Below are positions 33,025 through 45,886 of a stretch of DNA of 64,000 nucleotides, piece after piece. The position numbers were made by a program, and so were the translations under genes. Numbering within the stretch: the first letter of the stretch is position 1; the number at the start of each line of letters is the position of its first letter. The notes under the pieces are model-generated. The model searched no databases, had not been told where the DNA came from, and was given only the letters and a program-made list of their open reading frames with translations. This stretch comes from Hysterangium stoloniferum (Eukaryota; Basidiomycota; Agaricomycetes; Hysterangiales; Hysterangiaceae): the NCBI GenBank assembly GCA_015178975.1, contig WHVD01000037.1:638704-702703 (forward strand), read 5' to 3'.

Positions 33025-33787
33025 CTTAGGACCAGAAAACCTGCCGGGCTCCAGACCCCATCCTACATGCACCCGACTTGCTATATCAAGTTACAGCTAA
33101 ACTGGAAAACCCACCAGGACTCAGACATCAAGCCTGTCTATGAACCCTCTGTTTTTCCCACATCAGCCACCAGACCCCACTGGGACCCATGCACATCAAA
33201 GCCTGTCTACATATGTCTGACCCCATTCCATGCACCAGTCACCGGGCTCCACCCAGATAACCCAACAGCTCTCTAAGAGCCCTGTTCCCATTATAGTCTA
33301 ATGACCTGTCATGTTTCAGACTTTGCCTCCATTCCTAATACCTAACTTGGTGTTTACTTATCTTGTTCCATGATTACTTGTTTGGATCTCATTATTACTG
33401 GATTTGGTATAACATACATTCCACAGTCTATATATTAGTTGCAAACACTCTCTAGTCTGGCAGATGTTGTACATACAATCTAGTCAGAAATCAGCTTAGA
33501 TTCTCCCCAGTAATCTTAGTATATTTTCTGCTCTATTTTCCTCTTTGAAACACACCGCTCTTACTTGTCGGAGCCCAGGCTCCAACCCATCTATCACTTG
33601 ATCTCTGACTTATCTATCTCAACTCCCCAACCTCTCGACTCATGAACCCCACCCAGACTCCCTGGGATTCCTATCTGCCCATTTGAAACTGGACAAGGCG
33701 ATCTCACAAGGGTGATAAGCTGAAGCCAAGTCCTACTAGCTTTCCTACGGGTTTCTCTGGAAACCCTCCATGTATGCAAGCTTAACA
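33025..33787 (+). repeat. LTR family B, decayed copy
   Basis: It matches other LTR-B copies from the start block (CCAGAAAACCTGCCGGGCTC) to AAGCTTAACA at the end, with CpG loss. The hairpin block is shortened (33710-33735). Confidence 0.75.
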
Positions 33788-33994
33788 GTATGTAGTACAA
33801 TAATGAAAGAATCTATATTAGTTTCCACACATTTGTACTCTACCTTAGATCTGATATTGACTTAGTTTCTTATTCCTTCTTTCTTTCTGTACACTTGATA
33901 TTCAGAACTCTTTGGAACTCTGAATATCCATAATCTTCTGGCATACATAAATCCCTCCTCTCTGAAATTAAGGACTTTCCAAGTGTTTGCATAG
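33788..33994 (+). repeat. LTR family E, left fragment
   Basis: 5'-truncated copy of LTR-E matching 32080-32280, continued after LTR-C at 34619-34729. Confidence 0.75.
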
Positions 33995-34618
33995 TGTGAG
34001 AGGTACAGTGAAATATACTCGGGAAATATAGTTGGATAAGCTCATACTATATTTCCTTTATTATTTCTATTTTATTATACACTTATAATTAGTTTGATGA
34101 CCTATGTTTATGGTACATTGACTCTTGTGGGTACATACACGCCAGACTTACATATGTATTCTAGCGCCCATAGTTGAAACTCAGACACTTTTTTACCTCG
34201 TAACCACGACTTACCCAGACACACAGTTAGTGTCCTGTAAGTCGTGATTGAGGTATCATCTCGACTGTCACAGATGGACTTCAACTATCTACACATTCTT
34301 GGTTTCAAACTGTACCAGTCGAAACCTTATCTATATCTCGATCCGTGTAGACGACATCCACACTATTCTATCATTCGACTCTCATTACTCATTTCTACAC
34401 TCAAGCAGTCACTCAGGATCGTACCTACAGTCAATTCCTTATTTCTTTGTAGCTATCTACTCTACTTTAGATAGTTACTTCACTCAGACGTATCGAACTA
34501 AACAGTCGATACTTGTCGGTGTGTATTGAACTTAGATAGTCAATACAACTACGTGTCGTACCTAAACAGTCAATATTCTTTGTATATAGAACAGTTAGAA
34601 CTTCCACCACTCTTCACA
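33995..34618 (+). repeat. Solo LTR, family C (624 bp, TSD CATAG)
   Basis: It starts TGTGAGAGGTAC and ends CACTCTTCACA, flanked by CATAG at 33990-33994 and 34619-34623. It splits an LTR-E copy exactly where the intact copy (32276-32285) reads straight through. Confidence 0.93.
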
Positions 34619-34910
34619 CATAGGGGTGCAGCACATAAGCTGAAGCCAATGTCCTGACCCTATCCAAAAGTTTCCAAGTTCCTGGTTATTTCCCAATAGT
34701 TCTGGAATAAGTTAACACAGCACTTAACAATAATAAACAAATAAATGAATACTTGTCAATGGACAAGTCACCAAATACAGAACAAGGGTGAAGTTTTGTA
34801 TGTCTGGAGATTAGTTGGTTTCCAGAGGCAGAGGATACTTGTAATATTGGAATATCCAAGAATGGATGGTTATATCAGAATATTGAAATATCCAGGAATG
34901 GATCATAACA
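34619..34910. repeat. LTR family E, right fragment followed by an inverted piece of its 5' end
   Basis: 34619-34729 continues LTR-E to its CACTTAACA end. 34730-34910 is the reverse complement of the missing LTR-E 5' part and ends GATCATAACA, the reverse of TGTTATG. The copy was thus rearranged by a local inversion. Confidence 0.65.
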
Positions 34911-35290
34911 GAAGGTAAGCTCCACTAGTTCAAAAGCAGTTGGAGTTGCTGGATGTTTACCTATTGACCCCCTGAGTTCAGTTCTGGCCTGATGACTGTG
35001 CTAATGCAGGAGGGGTATATATATGCTGGTACATGGTAGATGTGAGAAAAAAGTTAGTATTACTAAGCTATTATGGAACTACATAAAATATACTGGGGAC
35101 CCACAAGTGTCATCCCAGATTATTACAGAACGGCCAAAACTTGCAGACAGTTGAGCTTTCAGGCTGTTCAGAAGTATTGCCTGCCAGTGGTGATCAGATC
35201 AGATCTCCACTTTGTACTAGACCAGAAAGTTATAATTGAAGGATCCAAAAATCTTTTTAATTCTGGGCATTCTCCAATGTTTTGAGATTT
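34911..35290. other. Spacer between repeats and the host island
   Basis: A 70-codon frame at 35073-35285 is present but resembles nothing I recognise. No repeat match was seen within the window. Confidence 0.4.
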
Positions 35291-35393
35291 TTTCGTTCCA
35301 TTTGATAATGTCGGGGTAACTGACGGCTGGCATATTATCAATTTTAATTTGGAACTAAATGCGTTATTGCCTTCACATCTGAGAAGGAGAGAG

Positions 35394-35468
35394 CCACGTC
35401 AGAATTAGTGAGATTATATACTTAGGCAATCCCATTTTATTACAACGAAGAGTCTGCACTTATATAAG
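35394..35468 (+). promoter_or_regulatory. APS kinase promoter elements
   Basis: A CCACGTCA site lies at 35394-35401 (reverse TGACGTGG, the kind of site bound by bZIP factors; it also holds the CACGT half of a Cbf1 E-box). A TATATAAG box lies at 35461-35468, 26 bp before the ATG, and a weaker ATTATATA near 35412. Binding is inferred from sequence only. Confidence 0.4.
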
Positions 35469-35493
35469 AGTAGTCCCACGATCCTATTCCTTT

Positions 35494-36337
35494 ATGGCCA
35501 CTAACATCACTTTTCATCCAGGTGTGGGTCCTCCTATTTAAATTCAGTTGATGTATGCGACAATTTCGCTAATTCTTATTTCGCGATTCTAGGGTCAGTC
35601 AGCTCTAAAGAGCGGTCGGAACTCCTAGGTCAAACAGGCCTAACTATCTGGTTAACAGGTCTAAGTGCCAGTGGGAAGGTGAGCATACACTTTATACACG
35701 CCAGCATCCCTCACTTATGAGTTTTAATCGCATTGCAGAGTACCCTTGCATGCGCTCTTGAGCAACATCTTCTTCACCTTAAACGCTTTGCGTACCGTCT
35801 TGACGGAGACAACGTTCGCTTTGGACTGAACAAAGACCTTGGTTTTAGCGAGAGGGACAGAGTTGAAAACATTCGACGGATTGGAGAGGCATGTCTATAG
35901 ATTCATGGATTGTCCTGACATATTAACTATCAAACCACAGATATCGAAATTATTTGCCGATGCATCAGCTATAGCTATCACAGCCTTTATATCCCCTTAC
36001 CGGGCAGATCGAGCTCTTGCTCGCCAATTATACGACATGGATGGAATCCCTTTTATCGAAGTTTTCGTTGACGCGCCTCTCAACGTAGCCGAGGCAAGGG
36101 ATCCCAAGGGTTTATATAAGAAGGCAAGGGCAGGAGAGATTAAAGGTGTGTATATTCTAATGGGAGGACTGGCTTGACTAATCTAATGATACCAACGAAC
36201 GGGCAGAATTCACAGGCATATCTGCTCCATACGAGGAGCCTGAAAAGCCTGACATACACATCCGCACTGATCAAAACGACGTTACCCAGAGTGTGGCAAT
36301 TATAATGGAGTATCTGACCAGCAAAGGGTACATATAG
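35494..36337 (+). CDS. MET14: Adenylylsulfate (APS) kinase
   Basis: APS kinase phosphorylates adenosine 5'-phosphosulfate to PAPS with ATP, the second step of sulfate activation in the cytosol. Exons by my reading: 35494-35521, 35593-35678, 35739-35888, 35941-36145, 36207-36337, giving 199 residues, the family length. Visible motifs: N-terminus [11 protein letters not shown]-loop GLSASGKST (split by intron 2), [16 protein letters not shown] (substrate binding), [38 protein letters not shown], and [15 protein letters not shown]. Intron 3 (35889-35940) begins with GC, not GT. All junctions keep frame and it looks intact. The upstream CACGTCA site and the CYS3-like bZIP gene at 47584-48552 suggest sulfur control. 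Confidence 0.95.
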
Positions 36338-36924
36338 AGAATGGTTTGCCAATAGAAATGTATACAAGACTTTTTGCGATTCACGACTATAGCTCTCTAC
36401 GTATCTTAGACCTGTGATATATATATACAAGTGTCAGCATCAGTGTGAATGGCATTTAAAGCTTGAAGCTTCAAGATATATTCAAAAATATTCTTTTTGA
36501 ACAGTAGGTCGCCAAAATAACCTCATCCATATAGCCTGCCAAGGAATGATTTGACATATATATCCACCCACCCTACAAGAAATTCTCATATAACGTATGG
36601 ATTAAACTGCCTCGTGCGATCTTCAGCTGAGAAGACAACAGACAAATGGCAGACATGAGGCTGCTGGTTTCCCCCTTTCTCCCTTTCTCCCCTAAACCCC
36701 CTATGCTCGATTTCGTCGTCCTATTCATCCTGGTTTTTCCGTTCCCAGGACTCCTTATCATTGCCATTTTGGACTCTATGCAAGTTACTCCGAGGAAAAG
36801 CGATGTGGTTTTACCAGTAGACGCGGCTCAGGATTTAACTCCGCGGCCATTCAAACGCGTAATTTTACCACCTGCCAAACTTGGACAGCTTCAAACCAGT
36901 CAGAGTCAGCAGCTAACGCAGCAA

Positions 36925-38784
36925 ATGGAATTTGCAGAGTCTAATGTACCTGCCAGCGTGTTAGAATTCCAAGCTGTAATCCTTTCCGGGTATGGAAACG
37001 CGTGAGTGAGGTCCTAGAAGTTTGATATTCAACTTATATGCCTTACAGGCTAACGCCGCTCACAAATGACCAAGGCGAAAATGCTAACCCTAAATGCCTT
37101 TTACCTATTGCAAATAAACCTATGATAACATTTCCCTTGAACTGGCTCGAAGATGCTGGCGTTACAAGTAAGTTGGTTAACACCTCAGCTGCTTTATTTT
37201 TAATGTTGCGCCATAAGACGTCCTTTTAATATGCCCACATTCCCATCGCTCTGCCATTGCACACCATATTCATTCCGACATATCGTCCTCGAGTTTTTCA
37301 ACTCTAAGAGTCGATATACAAACATACGAGGACGATGATACACCCACTCTTGGGACATGTTCGATTTTACGTAGATTTGCCAGTCGGATTCAGGTGAGCT
37401 CCCGTGGTGTATGCCTTGTTACCAGCATAGACTTCTCTTTTCCAGAACGATTTCATCATTCTCCCTTGCGATTTTGTGCCGCCGCCTTCGCTTTCATTGT
37501 CGACAATTTTAAACCGATATAGGGCTAATGCAACAGAAATGGTGATCTCTTCCCTATTTTATGAAGTCTCATTAGAAACGGATTCCTTATCATTTGGAGA
37601 GTCGATTGGTACGCCACTAATCGCATATGATGAGTCGGGAACACTATTATATGTGGATTATATCGAAGAAGGCGATGATGACGAGTTAGAACTGCGAATG
37701 CGGTTACTCTGGAAGTAAATGATTTTATCGTTCTCCTATGGCTTTACCGACAATAATTTATATAGATATCCTAAAACACGACTATCGACCCGTTTTGCGG
37801 ATTCACATGTTTACGTTTGTCGACGTTCTGTTCTATCTGTGATAGCACAAAAGCCAACATTCGAGTCTATCCGTGAAGATCTTATTCCTTTCCTATGCAA
37901 GTTACAATACCGTAAAGGAAAAGGCTTCCGGTGGGGGCCGGGTGAGCTCACCTTCTTCAGAAACTGGGTATGCACATCTCATTGATGCACAGTTCTCGAC
38001 GAGAACAGCATTCTTCCAATCCAGCATCACGCAACTTCCTCGTGGAGGTCCGCGACAACGTCAAGGACTTCCTCACGCCCAGCATCGCCGGTACACATGG
38101 ACAAACAGGAGGCGTCGCGATTTGGATTGCGATGTGGTGTCGAAATTTACCCACTCAGCAAAGGGTTCGCTGCACGTGCCAATAGTATCAAGGCATATTT
38201 CGAGTTGAATCGCATTGTAATTGCTATTTGACTATCCAATCAACTGTCTGGGATAACTAACGACACGTGCAGTTTTTACGGGAGGGCTCGGCGTATATTA
38301 CTTCAAATGCACCGACATCAGAGTATATAAACGAGAAAGCACAAATTTCAACCGATACCATCGTTGGGTCTTCCACACGGATATCAGAGCGGACGAATAT
38401 CAAACAGTCCATAATTGGACAACATTGCGTGATCGGTAGGCAAGTTCGTATATCGGGCAGTGTCATCATGGACCATGTAGTCATTGAGGACGGGTCAGTG
38501 GGCTCGTTCAATGACAGTGTCATACAGTTCCTAATGATTGTCATCGTTACAGAGCAAAGATTGATGACTGCATTCTGGGCAGAGGCACTAGGGTAGGTTC
38601 CAAAGCTGAACTCACAAAATCAATTACACAGCCTGGATATGAAGTTGATAGTGGAGGTAAGTGAACGCAATGAGCATTATTCAAAAAAATTCTATGTACT
38701 GAGTTTCATCTATCGATAGCGAGTATCAAAGGTGAAAAGCTTGATGTAGCCGATTGGGATCCTCGTGCTACCGGAGATGCTTAA
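36925..38784 (+). CDS. GCD1: Translation initiation factor eIF2B subunit gamma
   Basis: eIF2B recharges eIF2 with GTP. The gamma subunit is part of its catalytic half. My model has nine exons: 36925-37001, 37049-37167, 37218-37393, 37446-37714, 37766-37941, 37993-38216, 38273-38493, 38553-38656, 38720-38784, giving 476 residues. N-terminal nucleotidyltransferase-like domain: FQAVILSGYGN, LTPLTND, PKCLLPIANKPMITFPLNWL, then TYEDDDTPTLGTCSILRRFA and ELELRMRLLWK. C-terminal left-handed beta-helix hexapeptides: TIVGSSTRISERTNIKQSII and so on. It ends in SIKGEKLDVADWD. I chose the ATG at 36925 because the family starts a few residues before FQAVIL. A longer frame from 36646 starts with a hydrophobic stretch foreign to the family. 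The acceptor at 37993 is the least certain. Confidence 0.92.
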
Positions 38785-38919
38785 GATATTGGATTAGATT
38801 TTTTTTATAATCGCTTTTCTTAATCATTCTTGATAGGTGGGATAATAGAAAGTATATCTCGGCGGATCCGTACAAATGAAAAAAAAATACTAAGTAGTGC
38901 TGTTCCGCTCGGTGGCCCT

Positions 38920-41875
38920 TCAAGCAGCAACTCTTGTTCGTTGCATGTTATTACCCAGACCCTGGGCAAATCTTGCACCTCGACCCCCGCGTGTGCCTAT
39001 ATACGCAGTGAGCAAAGTATTACACATGAGAGTATATACTACTTACCGCGTACCGCACCACCCCTACGTTCACCTGCTCGTCGCCGTTCACCCGTTTGGT
39101 CACCCATTCTCTTCTCCTGTTTCGTTCCGTCAACACGATCGCCCCATCCACCGCTAGGGCCAAGCTTTGTGTCAAGGGACTTCTCATTTTGATCGATCAA
39201 AGCACCGAGCTTGTCTGCTAGTGATTGGGCAAGCTGTTGCATGCGGGTAGCTTCAACACGGTGGAATACCACAACACCGGCAGCCTGGTCGAGCGATGCG
39301 GATAACTCTTCATTCCAGATCATCTTTGAAACTGTTGATGTCACCGCCCTCAAGGAAAGAGAGAACGTCTTCGATAATAGAGAGAGGGACAATGTAGAGT
39401 AATGCGGGGCATAAGTGAAGAGGTACGTTCGTAGGCCTTCTTCTTGTATACGTCTATAGAAATATGTCAATATAACAGGATTACAACTTCGACTGAGACA
39501 AACTTTGCAAGCATATCTTTGACAGATTGTGCCTCGGGCATAAGGCTCCAAATCTTGATACTTTGGATGAGATCCCTGCATTTTTCCCAATCACCATCTT
39601 GAAGAGCCTTGCTAGCCTGCATGATGTGGTCACGGGTCGTTTCAGGTGGCCCAGTGAAAATTTGGCGATCAGCAAAATCAAGTAAACGACGAAAAGGTTT
39701 CGAGATGGCTTTGCGCTTTAACTCTTCATTGTCTATGCTGGCCAGTAGGGGGATCTCAACGAGCATGCTGGAAACTAAGAAGGCCGCTTCCAGTAACTCA
39801 GTGTTGATATGCATGTGGAAAGGTAATTGGCGTTGACGATCGGCCTTCTCCTGTTCCACCGTCAAAGTCTGATACCGTTGCTGATGTACGCCTTGAGCGA
39901 GTAGCTCCTTAACACGTTGCGTTGTGAAGATATCTTGTAGTGTTGACTGCGCTTCCCGGATCAATCCTTTCCGGAACGCACACAAGCCGAGTTGTACAAC
40001 AGTACGATTATACAATATCTGAGTCGCCACATCTGCAGCATGAACTGACTCTTGGAGGTGCGACATCAGCATCATGTCGCGAGCCACATAGAACTGGTTA
40101 GCCAGTGCATGGTGATAAATATGGCAGAGCATAGCTCGGGTGCGGAGAAATGAATTGTCGGATTTATACAACGAAACGCAAAGCGAGTGTACCAAGGCTG
40201 AACTTGATCCTTGATTAACCAATGTTGTTGAGGGAACTAATTTGCCCTGTGTGGCAGATTGTTCAAGTGCTTGAATGACGGCATCCGGCTAAGGGATGTC
40301 AGTTTATAGCTTTCATAATTGTTGAAACATCAACTCACCTTGGAGTAGATGTGCTCAAGTCGCCGCATGATAACACGGGCGAGGGGGTCTGGTTGGTGCG
40401 TTTTCTCATAAAACGCCTGTGCTCTGCAAATGCTTTCATACAGACCCTTCTCGTCTTTGAGTCGATCAACATATTCAGTACCATGTGGATCGATATTCTG
40501 CAAGCTCTTGGTGAACTCATCGTCAAGACGATCCACGAATGAGATAATGCTTCCGCGGATGCGAACTATGCCGTCCTTTTCATCGGCAGGAATACGTTCG
40601 ACAAACTCGTCGTAGTCTTCCGTAATTTCCTGAACAGAATACGAAGAATCCTCCGTGACAATGGCGATTAGCTGATCCACTTCACTCTGAGATGCGAGCC
40701 AAAGGCTGATAGGCATGTGCGCGGAAACCGAGGAATTGTAATCAAACCTGGATGAGATGAGTGCCAGCAGCACGCGAATACGTTGGTAAGAGGTTGCAGC
40801 GACTTCTAATAATCGCTCCAATATTTGAATTTGTACGGCCCGGTCGGTGTTCTAAGGACAAGGTAATCTGTCAGGTTCCTTACTCAAACATATGTGAATA
40901 ACAACCAACTTTCTTCCCACGGCTTTCTTGAATAGCTTGAAGATTTTTGAACACACTCTCGGCTGTTATGCCCAATACCTTACCACCTTTGCCGACACTT
41001 GTGAAATCACCATCTTCAGGCTCTTCACCTTCTTGTTCAACTTGGACCTTTTTCACTACCTTAGGTGCCACAACGGGTACGGAAGGAGTGGCGGCGGCGG
41101 CATATTCACGTTCGAAAGCCTCAGGGTCCTAGCGTGATAAATTGATAAAACTACTATTTTCGCCAGATATAAACTAGGGACGAACCTCCTGGAAACGTTT
41201 GATGTCGACTTCATATTCCTTGACGATCTTCTTCATTTTCTGCTTCATGCCGTTCAAGGCCCGAGAATTACTGAGATTCATTTTCTTTTTTGCCTCTTTT
41301 TCTCTCGAAATGGATGTATTGAGGGATTCTTCGAGACCTGCAAGTGTACGTATATAGAAGCTCGGTATGCGTTCGGCGACATTGGTCTGCTTCTGCACAA
41401 GGCGAACAAGCTTATCGAACTCTGTCGCGGAGTAAGGATACAGATCATGAATTTAACCGGTTTGCACACCATTTGAGATTACAACCCAATCGTTAATTTT
41501 CACCGCATTGTCTATTGCCTTCCCAGTACTCTCCATTTCTAGCAAGCGCTTATCTTTGCCACTCCTAACAATTTTTGGGGTGTCGTCGTCGCCATCACTG
41601 TCGTCGTCTGACCCCCGCAAGAAGGTGGATTTCTTCTTGGTAGGCTTCGGGGCTTCATCACCACTGCCACTTTCATCTTCATCTTCATTGTCTGACTCAG
41701 AGCTGGAACTTCCAGAGTCTGCTGTTCGCAGGAAACGAGACATTCCCCGAGCTGGGGCAGCTGTGGGTTTAGCTGAGGGAGCGGCGGGCTCATCGTCGCC
41801 ACTGGTCAAAAGCTCCTCATCTGATTCTTCAGTATCAGAATCAGAATCTCCTTGTTGTTTGAAAAAGCGCGACAT
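38920..41875 (-). CDS. NIP1: Translation initiation factor eIF3 subunit c
   Basis: eIF3c is a core subunit of eIF3 and links it to eIF1, eIF5 and the 40S ribosome. Exons on the minus strand: 41875-41470, 41421-41186, 41128-40910, 40851-40339, 40288-39504, 39453-39047, 38996-38920, giving 880 residues, typical for fungi. The N-terminus (MSRFFKQQGDSDSDTEESDE) is long and acidic with Ser/Asp runs. The middle has KINDWVVISNEFDKLVRLVQ. The PCI domain near the C-terminus shows EEGLRTYLFTYAPHYSTLSL and VSKMIWNEELSASLDQ. The C-terminus is Arg/Gly-rich (GGRGARFAQGLGNN). The start is at MSRF because the longer frame has no family support. It converges with eIF2B gamma, with 135 bp between the two stops. 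Confidence 0.95.
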
Positions 41876-42268
41876 TGTTTTTTCGAGTGGCGGGAGGAAT
41901 GAAATGTAGACGTTCACGAGGAGCGCTGCCAGAAATTTTGAGTTTGGTTGCTGACCTAATCTACTATACTTCTATCCGCCATGGCCATGCTTGAGATCAT
42001 CAACGATACTATAAGCAAATATTTCTCGTAGATTATTATATTTCAACGTATAGTAATTTTGTTACAGTCATTTGCGCAGATCTATAGGAACTCTTAGTGG
42101 TGACAACTTTACTGAGAGGCAAGGGCCGCACTCTGAACTATACAGGTGAACCAACAATATGTTGTATCTCCTTCCAACTTACTAATACCGTTATATCACT
42201 GCAATGTACAAAATAGGGTAGCAAAATATTCTGGTTTATAAATGTAAGCGGGTGGCATGGTATCTCCT
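41876..42268. other. Intergenic, eIF3c promoter side
   Basis: 393 bases between two minus-strand genes. It holds the 3' end of the HicA-domain gene and the 5' region of eIF3c. Nothing else is recognised. Confidence 0.6.
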
Positions 42269-45200
42269 TCAATAATCGCTATCAATATCCGAGTCATCCT
42301 TCTCAACCCCAAAATTCTTAAACATCTTCTCATTCCATCCATACCTCTCTTTCAACTTCTTACCGAAATTGCGAAGATGATTTCGGTGTAGTGTAGGGTC
42401 AGGATGCGCTGAGGAAAAGTTAATGTGCCCAGCAAAATAGATGTGCAAAAAACACTCACGTTTATGGAAAGTAATTGACTAGTAATCACAAATCAGAACT
42501 GAGATACAAACTCCTAGAGAATGGCGCAAACTCACACGGTCTTTACTATTTAGTGGATCGAATCGGACACTCGATCCCGCCGTACTGGGATCATATGAAA
42601 ATCCCATGGCTTGCATTACCTGAGGTGTGTGTTAGTTGTCGTAATGGAATGAAATCAAAGCGCAACTTTTAGAAATTCCTCCCACTTCATAGGCTTATTT
42701 CCATGCATCTTCCCGTTCGTCGGACCAATTAGTCGACCCATTAATTCAGTAGTTTTCTTCCCTAGGTCGAGTTTATTTTTCATCCGCCCAAAGATACCTT
42801 TCTTCTCCTTCGTTCCATCTTCCTTGGGCTCTTTGTCCTTCCCAGATCGGAAAATACTAGCAAATCCGGGTCTGCTCTTCACCTTGGACTTCTCCGTCAT
42901 GAGATTTTCTGCCAGGAGATAAGAACGCGCAGATTGTGCTACACTTTCGGTGGCTAGAGGGAGTGATGTGCGTGAAAAATTGGCATCCGACATTTCCATC
43001 GCCTTTTGTACACGATGTGATACCACAGGCGATGATTTTGGGGTTTTCTGTGGTAAAGCATGTGTTGAAGGAGGTGGTGTCGGTTGTTCCATCGGCGCAG
43101 ACCCAATATCAGGCTGAGGATCTTGAATTACCCTCGCCTTCTTCTTTTTCTTCTTTTTCTTCTTTTTGGACTGCCGCACGTTGTCTTCATCCTCCACTTC
43201 TTCTACAGTAGGCTTTTGAGACTTCTGGGGCGCCGATCCTCCGAGAGGTAAAAGTGGAGGAACTATATAACTATTTTTAAGGCTGAAACAGCAACGGTTA
43301 GCTGTTTGGTGCTCACGTTCTTCCTCGCTCTCGGGGATCTCGGTAGTTACAGTCTTCGCCTTCCGGTAGGGTTTGGATTTGGCCGGTGTTTTTGGGTTTA
43401 GAGGGGCTATAGGTTCTAGTGGTGGTAGATCCGGATCAGTATCGCTAGTCCTGGGCGGGTGGCTGGGATAAGAGGGCAGTGACGTTGGTGCAGGTCTCGA
43501 TTTGAAGGGATTACGACTTTTCTCGGTCGCTCGCAGCGTAGGGTCGGCAGAGAAATATCGTTCTATGGTATGACATTAGCCACGTACATGGTCCGTAGAT
43601 TACATACCTTTAAAATTTGCAAACATCCGAGTAAAAGGATTACTGCTTTTTTTCTCCCGCTGAATAGCGTCAGGATCAGAATCTATAAGATCCATATCTA
43701 CCATAGCGTCTAGAGCATCTAATAAATCTCCTTGAAGGGCTTCATCCTCGTCTGGACCAAAGTCACTTTCAGACTCGCCATCCAAATATACCTTATAGGC
43801 AGAATCGGACTCGGCTCCAGACCCGGTAGAAGAATTTGAGGCTGTCATGAGGTCGGGGATCTATAAACAATCCCGAATTAGTATGCGACAGTAAGGGTCA
43901 GCACACCAACTCACATCCTCGTATTCGTCTTCGTTCTCGGCAATTTGAGGAAGTCTCTTTTCAGGACGATCATCGTTCTTCTTTCCCTTTTTATGAAGCA
44001 CAACGGCCCTAGCATCGACATCAGAATCATCGGCATATAAGTCGACCCGAAGGCTCATCGACCACTGTGGTGAAAAGTGGAGATCAGTTTGTAATGACCA
44101 AAGCTCATCGATATTCTGACCGCTGGCCTACGAGGACATGGGTAAACTTGCACGGCGCAACTTTAAACTGATAAATATACCCTCTTATAAGACTAAGAGA
44201 TTCAAAGGAGTAAACAGAGGACTCTAATGTCTATTGATTGTAAACACACCTGGTTGATGAGACTCCACAAAATATCCAGCTTGCCTTTATCTTTCATATC
44301 GAACAGATGCTTCAGGCAATTTTTCCAGGGTTCAACATCCTTGGATGCTTGCGACGACATCTCTTGGACGCTAAGAAATTCCGTATATTCGCTACTCGAA
44401 GTGGAAGTTTTGATCCAACCTTCCCCGTCCTTTCCGAGAAGTGGACCTTCTAGAATATCCATAACTTGGACAGTCACCTGTCGAAAAATACAATCATAGT
44501 GAGCTACGGAAATAATATGGGAGATGTGAACCTATATGTGTACAGAGAAGTCTCCAACTGCATCCCAAAGAGCCTGTGAAAATCTCTTCTCTTCTTTACG
44601 GCACTCTTCCACCGCGTCGTGAAGTAACGACATCAATATGTAAGGAGGGTATTCAGAGTTAGGCAACGCAAGCTCCAGCACAATTGAGTCAATAAATGAC
44701 CTATGTGCTTCGCGTAGTTTCCTAACATTCCCTCGGCCAGAGTGGTCAAATTCCATCGTCCCAGCCCTTGTGTTCTGAGCGAAATAAGGGGCATAATGCG
44801 CTGCATTCCAACTATGAATTTCCCAAAGGCATCTCGACCGATGAAAATGACGTACGCGTTGCAGCCGCTATGTGAGCCACGCGAGCTTGACCCATTCTAG
44901 CAAGCATAATAATCACTTGAAAGAGCACCAGGTATCTCTCGCGCAACTTGACATTGTGTTGCAATTGCCCACGGACATCTGAATCATGGAGATGCATCGC
45001 TTGCAATTCCATTAACAAATTTCGTACAATTTTCCACGAGCCAGCGAGAAAGTACACATTGTGCACTCTTTTCAGCTATTAGAAAGGACGGTTTACGAGA
45101 TACAGGGGCTCAGTACCTGCTGCCAATAACTTGGGCAATCCATCGGGCGTCGGAGAGGTGAGGTCGCTGGTCGTTATTCTTGCCAGGCGCTGATTCCATC

Positions 45201-45710
45201 CTGGAGTCTATCGTTGCGAGAATATCATCACAAAAAAACATTGGGTCCTTCAGATTTGATATTTCGCCCAGATGCACTTGGAGCCGGATTAGATGAACCA
45301 CCACGCTTTGACATAAGCTTAAGTTCCCTACCTCCCAGCTGAGAATCTGCCATCCGTATGAGCTCGTCCATACGAAATGGCGAACGAACGGCAGTTGACA
45401 TCATTTCATCTTCCACCGAGGGTCAGAGTTAGCGTAGTTTCCAACGGCCAAAGCAAAATTCAAAGAAGGTCTGAAGCTCACTGGCCAATAATTTGAGCTT
45501 TTCTTGTCCACTGATCTTCCTCGTGTTGACTATCTCTCCAGAGCCATACGCTTCACGTCTGAGGACAAGAGCACGGGATGTCGAAGCATGAGGTTCATTG
45601 CTTTTCACATTGCGAAGCACAAGAGCCCCTCCAGAGTCCTCCAGAGTTCTTCTGACCGCCTTAGAACTACTCGGTACTAGAAAGTTGTGAGTCTCCAACT
45701 TTGGAGGCAT
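42269..45710 (-). CDS. Large conserved fungal protein with C-terminal HicA/YcfA-like domain
   Basis: A multi-exon minus-strand gene starts MPPKLETHNFLVPSSS at 45710 and ends with DSDIDSDY at 42269-42271. I did not fix every intron. The N-terminal half has helical segments (about 45060-44820 with LRERYLVLFQVIIMLARMGQ, 44760-44530, 44477-44210). The middle is acidic (about 43848-43600, DGESESDFGPDEDE). A lysine run (KKKKKKKKKK, about 43155) precedes a basic linker. The last about 110 residues (from MKWEEFLKV, across an intron to GSSVRFDP, RPITFHKPHPDPTLH and FGKKLKERYGW) resemble the HicA/YcfA double-stranded RNA-binding fold of bacterial mRNA interferases. Similar C-termini occur in other basidiomycete proteins of unknown role. 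Function here is unknown and RNA binding is inference. Confidence 0.7.
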
Positions 45711-45886
45711 GATAGTTGATTACAAGATGGAAGTTAATTAGTTAGAGTCTTGGGATTGTGTACAACTATGGTCGTGTGCGTCATAGTTACTTGTGCAAAT
45801 TCGTACATCCAACCCAAAATAATTGAAAATCAAGAAAAATTTACATCGATAAAATTATTGTTGCTCCATTTCTTAAATCCCAGATA

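Noticed and set aside
36646..36924. Hydrophobic N-terminal extension of eIF2B gamma
   Set aside because: The family starts just before FQAVIL. The upstream frame looks like 5' leader read by chance.
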